Below, one piece after another: positions 52,291 to 61,525 of a stretch of DNA of 64,000 nt; the first letter of the stretch is position 1; each line of letters opens with the position of its first letter. The notes beneath the pieces are model-generated. The model did not search any database, had not been told where the DNA came from, and was given only the letters and a program-made list of their open reading frames with translations. Source of the stretch: Kordia algicida (GTDB lineage: Bacteria > Bacteroidota > Bacteroidia > Flavobacteriales > Flavobacteriaceae). The stretch lies in NCBI RefSeq assembly GCF_051013375.1, contig NZ_CP142125.1; one strand, given 5' to 3'. Made by a program: the position numbers and the translations under genes.

Positions 52291-53619
52291 TTATTTTGAG
52301 TCTAAAGGTTGTTTTTTTATCTTCCAAGAAAGCATCGGGCGAACGATTCCTGGCCATTTTCCTGCGTATGGTCCGCGAACACCATCGCCTGTCGTATCGT
52401 CAAATATTTCAAAACTTAATAAGTTGTCTTCTACTGCATGAATAATTTCAGGATTGTAGTTTCCAACAGCAACTAAGAGACTAAATTGTCCTTCTGCCAA
52501 GAAATGACGCGGAATGGTACAGGTTGCAGTAACGATCCCTTTTTCTTTTTTATCGTGAAATTCTAACCAATCTGGCGCGTTGAATTCGTTGGAAGCAAAT
52601 AAGCGTTGCCCGCGTTCGTTGACCACATGAATGATTGCTGTATTGTTGTATTCTGTGTTTAAATCCCAATAGGTAACTTCCACAAAAATATCATCACGTA
52701 CACTAAAACGATTGCACAATTCGCCATTTTTATCACGGATTGCGGCACTTTTTAAGCGACCAAAGTCATTTCCTGGAGCAGTTTCTAGACTTTCCCATTC
52801 GTGATAAGGTTTGGTGTCCAATCCTTGATTTAGATATTCTTGAATCGCTTTGTCGGTATCGCCATCGAATAATACTTCTCCATCAGCCAACACAACCGTT
52901 CGCTGCGTTAGTTTTTGAATGGCATCCATATCATGACTTACAAATAAAACCGTTCTACCTTCACCTTTGGCAATGTCTTGCATTTTTCCAATGGCTTTTT
53001 TCTGAAATTCGGCATCACCAACAGCTAATACTTCATCAACTACTAATATTTCAGGTTCTAAGTGTGCCGCAACCGCAAATGCTAAACGCACTTTCATTCC
53101 TGAAGAATAGCGTTTTACTGGCGTATCTACGTAGCGTTGCACACCTGCAAATTCTACAATTTCTTCAAATTTTGATTTGATTTCTGCTTTGGTCATTCCC
53201 AAAATAGCACCATTCAGAAAGATGTTTTCTTTTCCTGTGAGTTCTGGATGAAATCCTGTTCCAACTTCCAACAAAGAGGCAATTCTACCTTTCGATTTGA
53301 TAATTCCTTTCGTTGGCATCGTTACTTTTGATAGAATTTTGAGCAAGGTCGATTTTCCCGCACCATTTTTTCCAATGATTCCGAGCACTTCTCCTCTACG
53401 CACATCAAAACTCACGTTTTTTATTGCCCAAACGTAGTTTGATTTTCCAACAGAACTACGTTTGTTACGCTCGCCAATGCGCAAATACGGATCTTCTTTT
53501 CCGCGAATTTTATGCCACCAACGATTGAGATCATGGCTGATGGTTCCTGTACCAATAACGCCCAAACGATATTGTTTCGATAAACCTTCTACACGTAATA
53601 TGATTTCTTTCTCCTGCAT
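52291..53619 (-). CDS. wzt: polysaccharide ABC transporter ATPase with carbohydrate-binding domain (Wzt)
   Basis: 442 residues. ABC ATPase domain about 1-255: Walker A IIGKNGAGKSTLL, signature RYSSGMKVRLAFA, Walker B EILVVDEVLAVGD and H-loop FVSHDM. A C-terminal beta-sandwich (about 285-430, with GRLKSAAIRDKNGE and FHDKKEKGIVTATCTIPRH) is the Wzt_C type that binds terminal sugars in E. coli O9a. It pairs with the wzm permease gene whose stop touches its start. Confidence 0.93.
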   Translation of the reverse strand: MQEKEIILRVEGLSKQYRLGVIGTGTISHDLNRWWHKIRGKEDPYLRIGERNKRSSVGKSNYVWAIKNVSFDVRRGEVLGIIGKNGAGKSTLLKILSKVTMPTKGIIKSKGRIASLLEVGTGFHPELTGKENIFLNGAILGMTKAEIKSKFEEIVEFAGVQRYVDTPVKRYSSGMKVRLAFAVAAHLEPEILVVDEVLAVGDAEFQKKAIGKMQDIAKGEGRTVLFVSHDMDAIQKLTQRTVVLADGEVLFDGDTDKAIQEYLNQGLDTKPYHEWESLETAPGNDFGRLKSAAIRDKNGELCNRFSVRDDIFVEVTYWDLNTEYNNTAIIHVVNERGQRLFASNEFNAPDWLEFHDKKEKGIVTATCTIPRHFLAEGQFSLLVAVGNYNPEIIHAVEDNLLSFEIFDDTTGDGVRGPYAGKWPGIVRPMLSWKIKKQPLDSK

Positions 53620-54488
53620 TATACCGTATCTATGAAATTACGTTCTGTTTTGTTGAATATGATAAGACCGAAAAGGAAGATTATTACTGAAATTCCTAAG
53701 GTTATAAATATGTATTGTAATGAAAATTCGCCTTCTTGAAATACCATAAAACGAAATGATTCAATTACACGCGCTAGCGGATTGTATTCCACGATCCACG
53801 AAACATATGATGGTAATTTGTCTTTTACGATTGCTATTGGATACATGACTGCGGACACATACATCATCAGCTGAATTCCAAATTGTACTAAGAAGGTTAA
53901 ATCGCGATATTTTGTAACCATTGACGAAATTATCATTCCTAAACCTAAGCCTAGAAGTCCCATGATGAGTACGATTAGTGGTAAAAGCACTAAGTAAATC
54001 GAAACTGTTCCTGCATCTCCACGGAAAGCAAAGAAAATGTAAAAAGCAATGAATATTAAGATTTGAATTCCGAATTTTAGCAAGTTAGAAACCGTGATTG
54101 ATAATGGCATGATGACTCTTGGAAAGTACACTTTTCCGAAGATGTTTTCGTTTTTCTTAAACGTATCGGAAGTTGCTTTTAGACATTCGGCGAAATAATT
54201 CCAAATGGTAATTCCCGCAAGGTTAAAGAGAAAAGCATTTACGTTTCCTGTATTGATATCGGCAATTCCGTTAAAAACTAAGGTGAATATTACCGAAGTT
54301 AATAATGGTTGAATAAGATACCACAACGGACCTAAAACCGTTTGTTTGTATAAGGTAACGACATCACGGCGCACAAAAAGCAAGAGTAAATCGCGATATT
54401 GCCAAATTTCCTTGAATTTGAAATCGAGAAGATTGCTTTTTGAAGATATTTCAAATAACCATGTGTTATTTTTTTGGGACTTGTCCAA
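53619..54488 (-). CDS. wzm: polysaccharide ABC transporter permease (Wzm)
   Basis: 289 residues, ABC-2 type. An amphipathic cytoplasmic N-terminus (FKEIWQYRDLLLLFVRRDVV) leads to six membrane helices, with FAECLKATSDTFKKNENIFGK in the first loop region and EYNPLARVIESFRFMVFQ near the end, both typical of Wzm/TagG/KpsM. Moves lipid-linked glycan across the inner membrane with Wzt. Confidence 0.94.
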   Translation of the reverse strand: MDKSQKNNTWLFEISSKSNLLDFKFKEIWQYRDLLLLFVRRDVVTLYKQTVLGPLWYLIQPLLTSVIFTLVFNGIADINTGNVNAFLFNLAGITIWNYFAECLKATSDTFKKNENIFGKVYFPRVIMPLSITVSNLLKFGIQILIFIAFYIFFAFRGDAGTVSIYLVLLPLIVLIMGLLGLGLGMIISSMVTKYRDLTFLVQFGIQLMMYVSAVMYPIAIVKDKLPSYVSWIVEYNPLARVIESFRFMVFQEGEFSLQYIFITLGISVIIFLFGLIIFNKTERNFIDTV

Positions 54489-54505
54489 ACAGATTGTTTT
54501 TTAGG

Positions 54506-54892
54506 TTACCAGATGTTTTCTAAATCTTTTTTTGTGTAGGTATGATTGCGTTCTACAAAAGTAGTATTGGAATCGTTTTTGAGTTTGAGATTGCTTTTTG
54601 AGAATAATCGTGAGAGTACTCCAAAAGGCGTCAATAACACAAAGAAAACTACGGATAGAATAATTTTTGTGTTGATCCATCCTAAAACCAAAGCAATTTT
54701 ATCCCAAATCCAAACAACTAAACGTTCTAAAGGAGGAAAAAATGATGCAGCTCCAACTCCTAACGCGACGTAACGAATGTATTTTGCTAAATCTTGTTTT
54801 TCTGTATAGAATTCTAGGTATGCAGAAATGATTAAAAAACCTGCAATCATGACCAAGATTACTTTTGAATTTTCTTCTTTTTTTTGTGTCAT
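54506..54892 (-). CDS. SxtJ-family membrane protein
   Basis: 128 residues with three to four hydrophobic segments (about 12-30, 40-57, 62-95) and a charged C-terminus (TFVERNHTYTKKDLENIW). Length and layout match the SxtJ family that lies next to carbamoyltransferases and DUF5989 proteins in many genomes. Function unknown; it probably acts at the membrane with the carbamoyltransferase cassette. Confidence 0.78.
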   Translation of the reverse strand: MTQKKEENSKVILVMIAGFLIISAYLEFYTEKQDLAKYIRYVALGVGAASFFPPLERLVVWIWDKIALVLGWINTKIILSVVFFVLLTPFGVLSRLFSKSNLKLKNDSNTTFVERNHTYTKKDLENIW

Positions 54893-54945
54893 TTTATATT
54901 TTGAATTAAGTCAAATGAAATTTACCCAAAGGCACTTTTCAAATC

Positions 54946-55095
54946 CTAGAATAATGTGTAAATAAATGGCGCTGCGGCTGTTCCTGCGGCTAATACTAAG
55001 ATAACTCCAAGTAATATTAATACGATAATCATTGGCAAAAGCCAGAATTTTTTTCGCTCTTTTAAGAAGTTGAATATGTCTTTCAAAAACTCCAT
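54946..55095 (-). CDS. DUF5989-family small membrane protein (49 aa)
   Basis: Read from the ATG at 55095: MEFLKDIFNFLKERKKFW is a basic amphipathic helix, followed by a single hydrophobic helix (about 18-48) with LAAGTAAAPFIYTLF at the end. Length and arrangement are those of DUF5989. It is 3 bases downstream of the SGNH gene and upstream of sxtJ, the standard cassette order. Function unknown. Confidence 0.82.
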   Translation of the reverse strand: MEFLKDIFNFLKERKKFWLLPMIIVLILLGVILVLAAGTAAAPFIYTLF

Positions 55096-55098
55096 GAT

Positions 55099-56238
55099 CT
55101 ATTTATTTAATGTCTTGATAAATGTTGCTAATTCGTCGCCCATTTTTTTGCTTCCCGCAGGATTGAAATGGCAATCGTCGTACAAATACGTACTTGTTTT
55201 TGGAATGATGGAATCTGTTCTAAATACAGGAATTCCAAATGTTTTTCCTTCGTTGATAGTAATTGCATTGATACTGTCAACTTTTTGTTGCAATCGTTTT
55301 GCATTGTATCGAGTTCCGCCACGAGACGTCATCCAATGCCAGTTTTTTAAGGTTTCTTCTTCCGTATCCCAAGTTACTACTTGCGTCGCAAATATAAGCT
55401 TTATATCATTCGCCTGACAAATACCAATCAACGATTTTAGTTTGTTGGTGTAATTGCCATAATCTGTTTCAGGCAGCTGATTTTCAACAGGTCGCGATTG
55501 TGTCTTTTTTACTTTTTTCTGATAGTTTGATTCAATTTCAATGGTTTCCAACGCGTCTTCTTCACTTTTGAACGCGTAGTATAAACGTCGTGGAATTTGA
55601 AATTCATAGAGAAAAACGCCTAACATTTTCCCAAAACCTACTTTGGCTTCTTCTTTTTTGTTTACGTTAAATTTTAACGGGTTTTTATCCAACATCAATC
55701 GTGTTACGTCGTTAATCCCGCAAAAAACAATGACTTCATCAGGTTGCAAGTGAATGATTCTGTGTGACAACATTGCCAAATGATCTTGAATATTATCACC
55801 CGATTTTCCTGCGTTGTATACTTTTACGTTTGCAGAATCATTATTTTTATTGAGATTTTCTTGTAAAACCTGCGTCCACACGTCTTTGTCATCAATGTAG
55901 AGACTTTCCGTAGAACTTCCGCCAATCGCAAAGATTCTGTATTCGCTGTTTGGCTTTGGCATCTTAAGTTCGTCACCGCGAAAACCGTAATTGTTTATCG
56001 TAAATTTTGTAGGTTCTTTGTAGTTTTCAAAACCTAATAAACCATCTTCCGTAGCAAATTCTAAGTTTAAATTCGGGTCAAATTGCGATTCTATATACAT
56101 GTTTCCAATTGGTGGATAAAACATGTTCTTCTTTGCATTTTCGTACGGATCTGGCACAGGAAAAAACCACAACACAATTTCTACCAATGCCAAAAGCACT
56201 AGCAAAACGATCAAATTATATTTAATTGTTTTCCACAC
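55099..56238 (-). CDS. SGNH/GDSL-family hydrolase, membrane-anchored
   Basis: 379 residues. One N-terminal transmembrane helix (10-27), then an extracytoplasmic SGNH domain: FAIGGSSTESLY (block I with the catalytic Ser near 109), GKSGDN (block II Gly), FCGINDVTR (block III Asn) and DDCHFNPAG near 356 (block V Asp-x-x-His). Such enzymes add or remove O-acetyl or other acyl groups. It lies between the carbamoyltransferase and the DUF5989 gene, 4 bases from the former. Confidence 0.87.
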   Translation of the reverse strand: MWKTIKYNLIVLLVLLALVEIVLWFFPVPDPYENAKKNMFYPPIGNMYIESQFDPNLNLEFATEDGLLGFENYKEPTKFTINNYGFRGDELKMPKPNSEYRIFAIGGSSTESLYIDDKDVWTQVLQENLNKNNDSANVKVYNAGKSGDNIQDHLAMLSHRIIHLQPDEVIVFCGINDVTRLMLDKNPLKFNVNKKEEAKVGFGKMLGVFLYEFQIPRRLYYAFKSEEDALETIEIESNYQKKVKKTQSRPVENQLPETDYGNYTNKLKSLIGICQANDIKLIFATQVVTWDTEEETLKNWHWMTSRGGTRYNAKRLQQKVDSINAITINEGKTFGIPVFRTDSIIPKTSTYLYDDCHFNPAGSKKMGDELATFIKTLNK

Positions 56239-56242
56239 AGTA

Positions 56243-58108
56243 TTAGTCTAATAAAAATTCTTCTTTCCAGTCGTCTGTATCTTGCCAACTCGGTTGTTCT
56301 TCTTTTTTATATACATAATTTCCAATGACCAAATAGTCCATTTCCGTACGCATAAAACAGCGATATGCATCATCTGGCGTACAAACAATTGGTTCTCCAC
56401 GAACGTTGAAACTTGTGTTTACCACAACGCCAACTCCTGTGATTTTCTTGAACTCGTTGATGAGTTCCCAATATTCTGAATTGGTTTCTTTATGTACTGT
56501 TTGAATTCTTCCAGAGAAATCAATATGTGTAATGGCGGGCAACGACGAACGTTGTACATATAGTTTTTCACGGATTGGCAATTCGTGATAGTTTGCAGGA
56601 ACTTCATGTTTGATCTTTGGATGTACTTTGTGCACCAACAACATGTATGGTGAAATTCCTTCGTAATCAAAATATTCATTCACATCTTCTGCCAAAACCG
56701 AAGGTGCAAAAGGTCTGAACGATTCTCTGTATTTTATTTTTAGATTGAGTTTTTTCTGCATTTCAGGATTTCGTGCATCACCCAAAATACTTCTGCGACC
56801 CAGCGCACGCGGACCAAATTCCATGCGACCTTGCATCCAACCTATCGCGTTTCCATCAGCAATATATTTAGCAACTTCTTTGGTCAATTCGTTAAAATCT
56901 GAGAAGTGTGTTGCCTTTGCATTGTATTTTCTGTTGATGGTTTCAATGTCCAAATCTGAAAATTCTGGACCTAAGTATGAACCACTCATTGCATCATTGG
57001 TAGCAACTTCACGTTCTTGTTCAAAATACGTATGATATGCCGTTAATGCTGCTCCAAGCGCGCCACCTGCGTCTCCTGCGGCTGGTTGAATGAATATTTC
57101 TTTAAAGATGTTTTCATTTTGAAGTTTTCCATTGGCAACACAGTTTAGTGCAACACCACCTGCCATACACAGAAAGTCTGCTCCTGTAATTTCTTTGGCG
57201 TGTTTTGCCAGTTTGATGATGATTTCTTCCGTAACATCTTGAATTGCCAAACCTAAGTCTGAATGATGTTGTTCATATTCTGATTCGGAAGTTCTTCTCG
57301 GAAAACCGAATAATGCTTCCCATTTATCATCATATACCATGCGTAATCCAACTGCATAGTTAAAGTATTTTTGATCTAACCAAATAGAACCATCATCGTT
57401 GATTTTGATGAGTTTCGTCTTGATGATTTCTTTGAATTTTTGCACACGTTCCGAATCTGGATTTCCGTATGGCGCCAATCCCATGAGTTTGTATTCTCCT
57501 GAGTTTACTTTGAATCCTAAGAAATAGGTAAATGCTGAATAAAGCAATCCAACAGAATGCGGAAATTGCAATTCTTTCAACATGGTAATGTCTTTTCCTT
57601 CTCCCAAACTTATGGACGCTGTTGCCCATTCTCCAACACCATCAAGCGTTAAAATTGCTGCTTTTTTATACGGCGATGGATAAAATGCACTTGCGGCGTG
57701 TGATAGGTGATGTTCTGGAAAGAGTAATTTGAGATTTCGCTTGTTGTATGATTCTATTTCTTTTAGTTCGTCTTTAATCAGTTTTTTAAGGAACATTTTT
57801 TCCTTCAACCATACTGGAATTGCGGTAATGAAAGAAGCGACACCTTTCGGCGAAAAGCCATAATATGTTTCTAGTAAACGTTCAAATTTTAGTAAAGGTT
57901 TGTCGTAAAAGACAACTGCATCTAACTGATCTATTGATGTTCCTGCATATTCCAAACAGTATTTTACTGCATTCGTAGGAAACGCTGGATCGTGTTTTTT
58001 TCGTGTAAAACGTTCTTCCTGCGCAGCTGCTATTACTTTTCCATCTTGGACAATAGCGGCGGCAGAATCATGGTAAAATGCGGATATTCCTAATATCGTC
58101 ATAATCAC
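56243..58108 (-). CDS. O-carbamoyltransferase (NodU/CmcH family)
   Basis: 621 residues. Transfers carbamoyl from carbamoyl phosphate, via an adenylate, to a hydroxyl. Kae1-like ASKHA domain: ILGISAFYHDSAAAIVQDG and LFPEHHLSHAASAFYPSP (metal-binding histidines near 133-137), with FLCMAGGVALNCVANG for nucleotide binding. The C-terminal YrdC-like domain has GWMQGRMEFGPRALGRRSI. NodU modifies Nod factors and TobZ/CmcH antibiotics; here the acceptor is most likely a sugar in the exported glycan. Confidence 0.93.
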   Translation of the reverse strand: MIMTILGISAFYHDSAAAIVQDGKVIAAAQEERFTRKKHDPAFPTNAVKYCLEYAGTSIDQLDAVVFYDKPLLKFERLLETYYGFSPKGVASFITAIPVWLKEKMFLKKLIKDELKEIESYNKRNLKLLFPEHHLSHAASAFYPSPYKKAAILTLDGVGEWATASISLGEGKDITMLKELQFPHSVGLLYSAFTYFLGFKVNSGEYKLMGLAPYGNPDSERVQKFKEIIKTKLIKINDDGSIWLDQKYFNYAVGLRMVYDDKWEALFGFPRRTSESEYEQHHSDLGLAIQDVTEEIIIKLAKHAKEITGADFLCMAGGVALNCVANGKLQNENIFKEIFIQPAAGDAGGALGAALTAYHTYFEQEREVATNDAMSGSYLGPEFSDLDIETINRKYNAKATHFSDFNELTKEVAKYIADGNAIGWMQGRMEFGPRALGRRSILGDARNPEMQKKLNLKIKYRESFRPFAPSVLAEDVNEYFDYEGISPYMLLVHKVHPKIKHEVPANYHELPIREKLYVQRSSLPAITHIDFSGRIQTVHKETNSEYWELINEFKKITGVGVVVNTSFNVRGEPIVCTPDDAYRCFMRTEMDYLVIGNYVYKKEEQPSWQDTDDWKEEFLLD

Positions 58109-58157
58109 TTTGTTCTGAAATACTATTACAGCATTTCATAGTTGGGGATTTTATTTT

Positions 58158-60611
58158 TTATGTTCTTCCAAAAAGACCTAAAAGTCTTGATAATAGTGTT
58201 TTGCGTTCGTCTTCATGGTAACCATTTCCGTAACTTCCATAGCCGTAACCGTAGCCATAACCGTATCCGTAACCATAACCGTATTTGGCTTTTTGACGGT
58301 AATCGTTTAACACAAAACTTATATTTTTAACTTCTCCTTTTTTGTATTTATCATTGATGATATTCAACATGGCTTTTTTTGAATAGTCTTGTCGAACCAT
58401 ATATATTGTGGCGTCTGCGTGATTGATTAAGTCTAACGCATCCGATACCAAACCTAATGGTGGCGTATCTAAAATGACGTAATCGTAGCGTAGTTTTAAT
58501 TCCGCTATAAATTCGTCTAATTCTTGACTGATTAACAATTCGGAAGGATTCGGTGGAATTGGTCCCGAAGTAATAATATCTAGATTGTCATATTTGGTAG
58601 ATTGAATGACTTCATCGAGAGTTTTTTGTCCGATGAGATAATTGACAACTCCCGTGTCGTTATCGATTCCGAAATCTCCGAAAATTTTTGGTTTACGTAA
58701 ATCCAAACCGACTAAGACTGTCTTTTTTCCTGTAAGCGAAAATACCGAAGCAACATTGATGGAACAGAATGTTTTTCCTTCTCCACTCACTGAAGAAGTT
58801 ACCATCACCGTTTTTGTTTTGTCTTTCGATAGGTTTTTATAGATGTATTGCAGACTGGATCGAATTCCTCTAAACGATTCTGCTACCGACGATTTTGGAC
58901 TTTCAAAGACTGCCAAATTATTACTCGCTCTACTTCTGCTTACAATCCCCAAAATAGGAATGTTTGATAGTTTTTTGATGTCATCTGGCGTATTGATATT
59001 GTTGTCCAATACCGTTACCAAAAATACGAACGCCAACGGAAGTAATAAACCTATAAAAAGTGCAATGGAATAGTTTTTCTTTGTGTTTGGCAAGATGGAT
59101 TTTTGTCCTAAATCTTTTGCGCTGTCAATTACTTTTACATCAGAAACATTGGCAGCTTTTACAATGCCTGCTTCGTTTTTCTTTTCTAGCAACAGTGTGT
59201 ATGAAGCTTCACTCAGCTTGTAACTGCGTTCAATATTGAATAGTTGTTGTTCTTCTTCTGGAAGTTTTCTAAATTCAGCATTGGCTCTTGCCGTTCTGCT
59301 TTCCACATTGGCAATGTCAATATTTGTGGATGAACGCGCCGTTTTTACATTTTCAAGTAAGACACGTTTGGTGGCTTCAATATCTTGATCTATTTCTTTA
59401 AAAAAGATGTCATTTTTTACCGTTTCACCCAATTTTGCTCGTTTTATGGATAAACTGACAATTTTAGAAACATTGTTTACAATATTCGGATCATCAATTC
59501 CTGAAGATGCTGGCGCGGGCAACGATCTGAAATCAGTACTATTTGTTAGGTAATCTTCTAGTAATTTGTAGTATTGAAGCTTTAATGTATATCCATTTTT
59601 CTCAATACTGTATTGATTCAACTTTGCAAATACTTCTTCTCCTTTTAGTGATGGATTGAATACTTTGTTGTCTTGCTTATATTTTTTGAGTTTTTGCTCG
59701 TCTTTTCGCAATGAATCTTCTACTCCAATAATCATTTTATCGATAAATTCAAGCGTATTTGTAGCAAATTGGTTTTTTTCTTCGAGTTGTTTCTCCTTTA
59801 AAATTTCTGTAGTAACGTTTAAATAATCTGCCAAAATAGCTCTGTTTGGTCCTGTAAGACTCAATACCAACATAGAAGCTCCTTGTACTTTTAGGTTTAC
59901 CGCAATGGAACGATATTTAGAAATTTCTGAGTTTAAACTCGTAAAATAGATGTAATATTCTTTCCCGATTTCTATCGGCGTGTTTCTTCTTGGTGTCAGC
60001 GCAAACTTGAAATAATCAGTTGCTGCTTCTGCATTCATCACAAAATTACCTGCGTAATTTTCACCTTTTGGCATGATTCCAGAAGCTTTGTTCAGTTTGT
60101 AATTGATGCCTGCAAAACTTTCTGCATTGGTAAAATCGATACTTGCCGTATAATTTTGTTCGTCTTTAAAAACGATTTTTATCGGCGTATTGAGAATTTG
60201 CGGAAAATCTTCATCCAAACTCGCAATAAACGGTGCGTTTGTGTGAATGTCTTCCAAACGGTATTCGCCTTGTTCTTTGTAATGAATGTATGATTGTAAC
60301 ACACGCACTACATTTTCGTTGTGCGCTCTCGATTTCAGAATAGTTTTGATGGTTTCTACTTTGTCACTTGCGCCGCCCCAATTAAAAGTGAGGTTCATGC
60401 TTGACGAAAAGAACGGATTTTGTTCTTCTTTGATAGAAATTAAGCTTTCAATACTGTAAATACGCTCCAAACGTTTGTTGTAGAAATAGGTTGCTACAAA
60501 GGCAATTCCTAAGGTAATCACAAAAAGATACCAATAATTGAGCGCTCGAAATGCAAGTGCTTTGATATCGAAGGAGTTTTGCTGTCCTAATTCTTCAAAT
60601 TCATCTTCCAT
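58158..60611 (-). CDS. wzc: polysaccharide co-polymerase tyrosine autokinase (Wzc)
   Basis: 817 residues. An N-terminal helix (28-47) and a long periplasmic coiled-coil domain lead to a second helix (about 515-538), then the BY-kinase domain: Walker A TSSVSGEGKTF, A' GLDLRKPKIFGDF and Walker B YVILDTPPLG. The C-terminus has a Tyr-rich tail: eight YG pairs, then SYGNGY, and 20 further residues ending LLGLFGRT. Such tails are the autophosphorylation site that controls chain length and export. It lies between wza and the carbamoyltransferase. Confidence 0.95.
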   Translation of the reverse strand: MEDEFEELGQQNSFDIKALAFRALNYWYLFVITLGIAFVATYFYNKRLERIYSIESLISIKEEQNPFFSSSMNLTFNWGGASDKVETIKTILKSRAHNENVVRVLQSYIHYKEQGEYRLEDIHTNAPFIASLDEDFPQILNTPIKIVFKDEQNYTASIDFTNAESFAGINYKLNKASGIMPKGENYAGNFVMNAEAATDYFKFALTPRRNTPIEIGKEYYIYFTSLNSEISKYRSIAVNLKVQGASMLVLSLTGPNRAILADYLNVTTEILKEKQLEEKNQFATNTLEFIDKMIIGVEDSLRKDEQKLKKYKQDNKVFNPSLKGEEVFAKLNQYSIEKNGYTLKLQYYKLLEDYLTNSTDFRSLPAPASSGIDDPNIVNNVSKIVSLSIKRAKLGETVKNDIFFKEIDQDIEATKRVLLENVKTARSSTNIDIANVESRTARANAEFRKLPEEEQQLFNIERSYKLSEASYTLLLEKKNEAGIVKAANVSDVKVIDSAKDLGQKSILPNTKKNYSIALFIGLLLPLAFVFLVTVLDNNINTPDDIKKLSNIPILGIVSRSRASNNLAVFESPKSSVAESFRGIRSSLQYIYKNLSKDKTKTVMVTSSVSGEGKTFCSINVASVFSLTGKKTVLVGLDLRKPKIFGDFGIDNDTGVVNYLIGQKTLDEVIQSTKYDNLDIITSGPIPPNPSELLISQELDEFIAELKLRYDYVILDTPPLGLVSDALDLINHADATIYMVRQDYSKKAMLNIINDKYKKGEVKNISFVLNDYRQKAKYGYGYGYGYGYGYGYGSYGNGYHEDERKTLLSRLLGLFGRT
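58236..58283. repeat. hexanucleotide coding repeat (8 Tyr-Gly codon pairs)
   Basis: Eight tandem 6-base units, most ACCGTA with GCC, TCC and ATA variants, encoding the YG pairs of the Wzc tail. Unit loss or gain stays in frame and would change the number of phosphorylatable tyrosines. Confidence 0.75.
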
Positions 60612-60615
60612 GCTC

Positions 60616-61416
60616 CTATAAGTTTCTAGACAATACTAATACACTTGTTACCAACGATAATACGGTAACAACTGTTGTGATAGATTGCACCAAGGTTGTT
60701 CCTGTTCCTAACGATTTTTGCTTTAACGGTTTTACATATATCATATCATTCGGCTGAATGTAATAATATGGAGAATCAAAAGCATCTACGCTTGTCAAAT
60801 CAATATGATGTATTTTTTGTCCTTGCGGATATTGACGAATTATCAATACATCTTTTCTATTTCCAACAGTCGTAATGTCTCCTGCGCTTGCTAATGCTTC
60901 TATAATGTTGACACGATCTTGAAATAAAGTATAAATTCCCGTATTTACTACTTCTCCTGTTACGGTAAAGCGTAAACCTGCCAGTTTTACCACAATAAAT
61001 AAATCTTCTGCCTTATTAAAATATTCGTCTAATAGTTTTTTCTTAACGGATTCTTCAATTTCATCAAGCGTATACGCAAGTACGTTCATTTTACCAAGAA
61101 TCGGAATTTCTATATTTCCATGCTTGCTTACGGTAAAACCATTGTAATATAAACTTTGTTCCGATTGAATTCCTGCTGCATTTTCGGCAGCTACAGGTTG
61201 AAACATTGCAACTAACCTCTTGTCTGTAGATTTAATACTGATAGATAACAAATCGCCAACTTGTACTCTGTATGGCTTTTCATTCATTCGTATTGACTGT
61301 TCAATAAGCGCTTCGTCAGTTTCTTTTTCACCAAAATACGTAAGTTCCTTATTGGTAACACAAGAAGTCAACGAGAAGATTATTGCAAGAATAGATATTG
61401 AGGCTTTCCAATTCAT
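60616..61416 (-). CDS. wza: outer-membrane polysaccharide export lipoprotein (Wza family)
   Basis: About 266 residues. From the ATG at 61416 it reads MNWKASISILAIIFSLTSC, a lipoprotein signal with Cys at 19; an upstream in-frame ATG at 61443 would add nine residues and is less likely. PES domain with YRVQVGDLLSISIKS; an SLBB domain with FTVTGEVVNTGIYTL and an end VTSVLVLSRNL suit a channel across the outer membrane. First gene of the locus; divergent from the ABC-F gene. Confidence 0.92.
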   Translation of the reverse strand: MNWKASISILAIIFSLTSCVTNKELTYFGEKETDEALIEQSIRMNEKPYRVQVGDLLSISIKSTDKRLVAMFQPVAAENAAGIQSEQSLYYNGFTVSKHGNIEIPILGKMNVLAYTLDEIEESVKKKLLDEYFNKAEDLFIVVKLAGLRFTVTGEVVNTGIYTLFQDRVNIIEALASAGDITTVGNRKDVLIIRQYPQGQKIHHIDLTSVDAFDSPYYYIQPNDMIYVKPLKQKSLGTGTTLVQSITTVVTVLSLVTSVLVLSRNL

Positions 61417-61525
61417 TAATAAACGCTGTTGTTTAATAAGCAAATATAAGTTTTACGCACTAATAATAAAATTCTATGCAACATATCTGATCTTTTTATT
61501 TTTAATTTGTAAAAAAATCAGCAAA

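Noticed and set aside
61220..61525. 102-residue N-terminal extension of the ABC-F ATPase
   Set aside because: It is antisense to wza and unlike ABC-F proteins; the GTG at 61526 opens directly into the conserved N-terminus.
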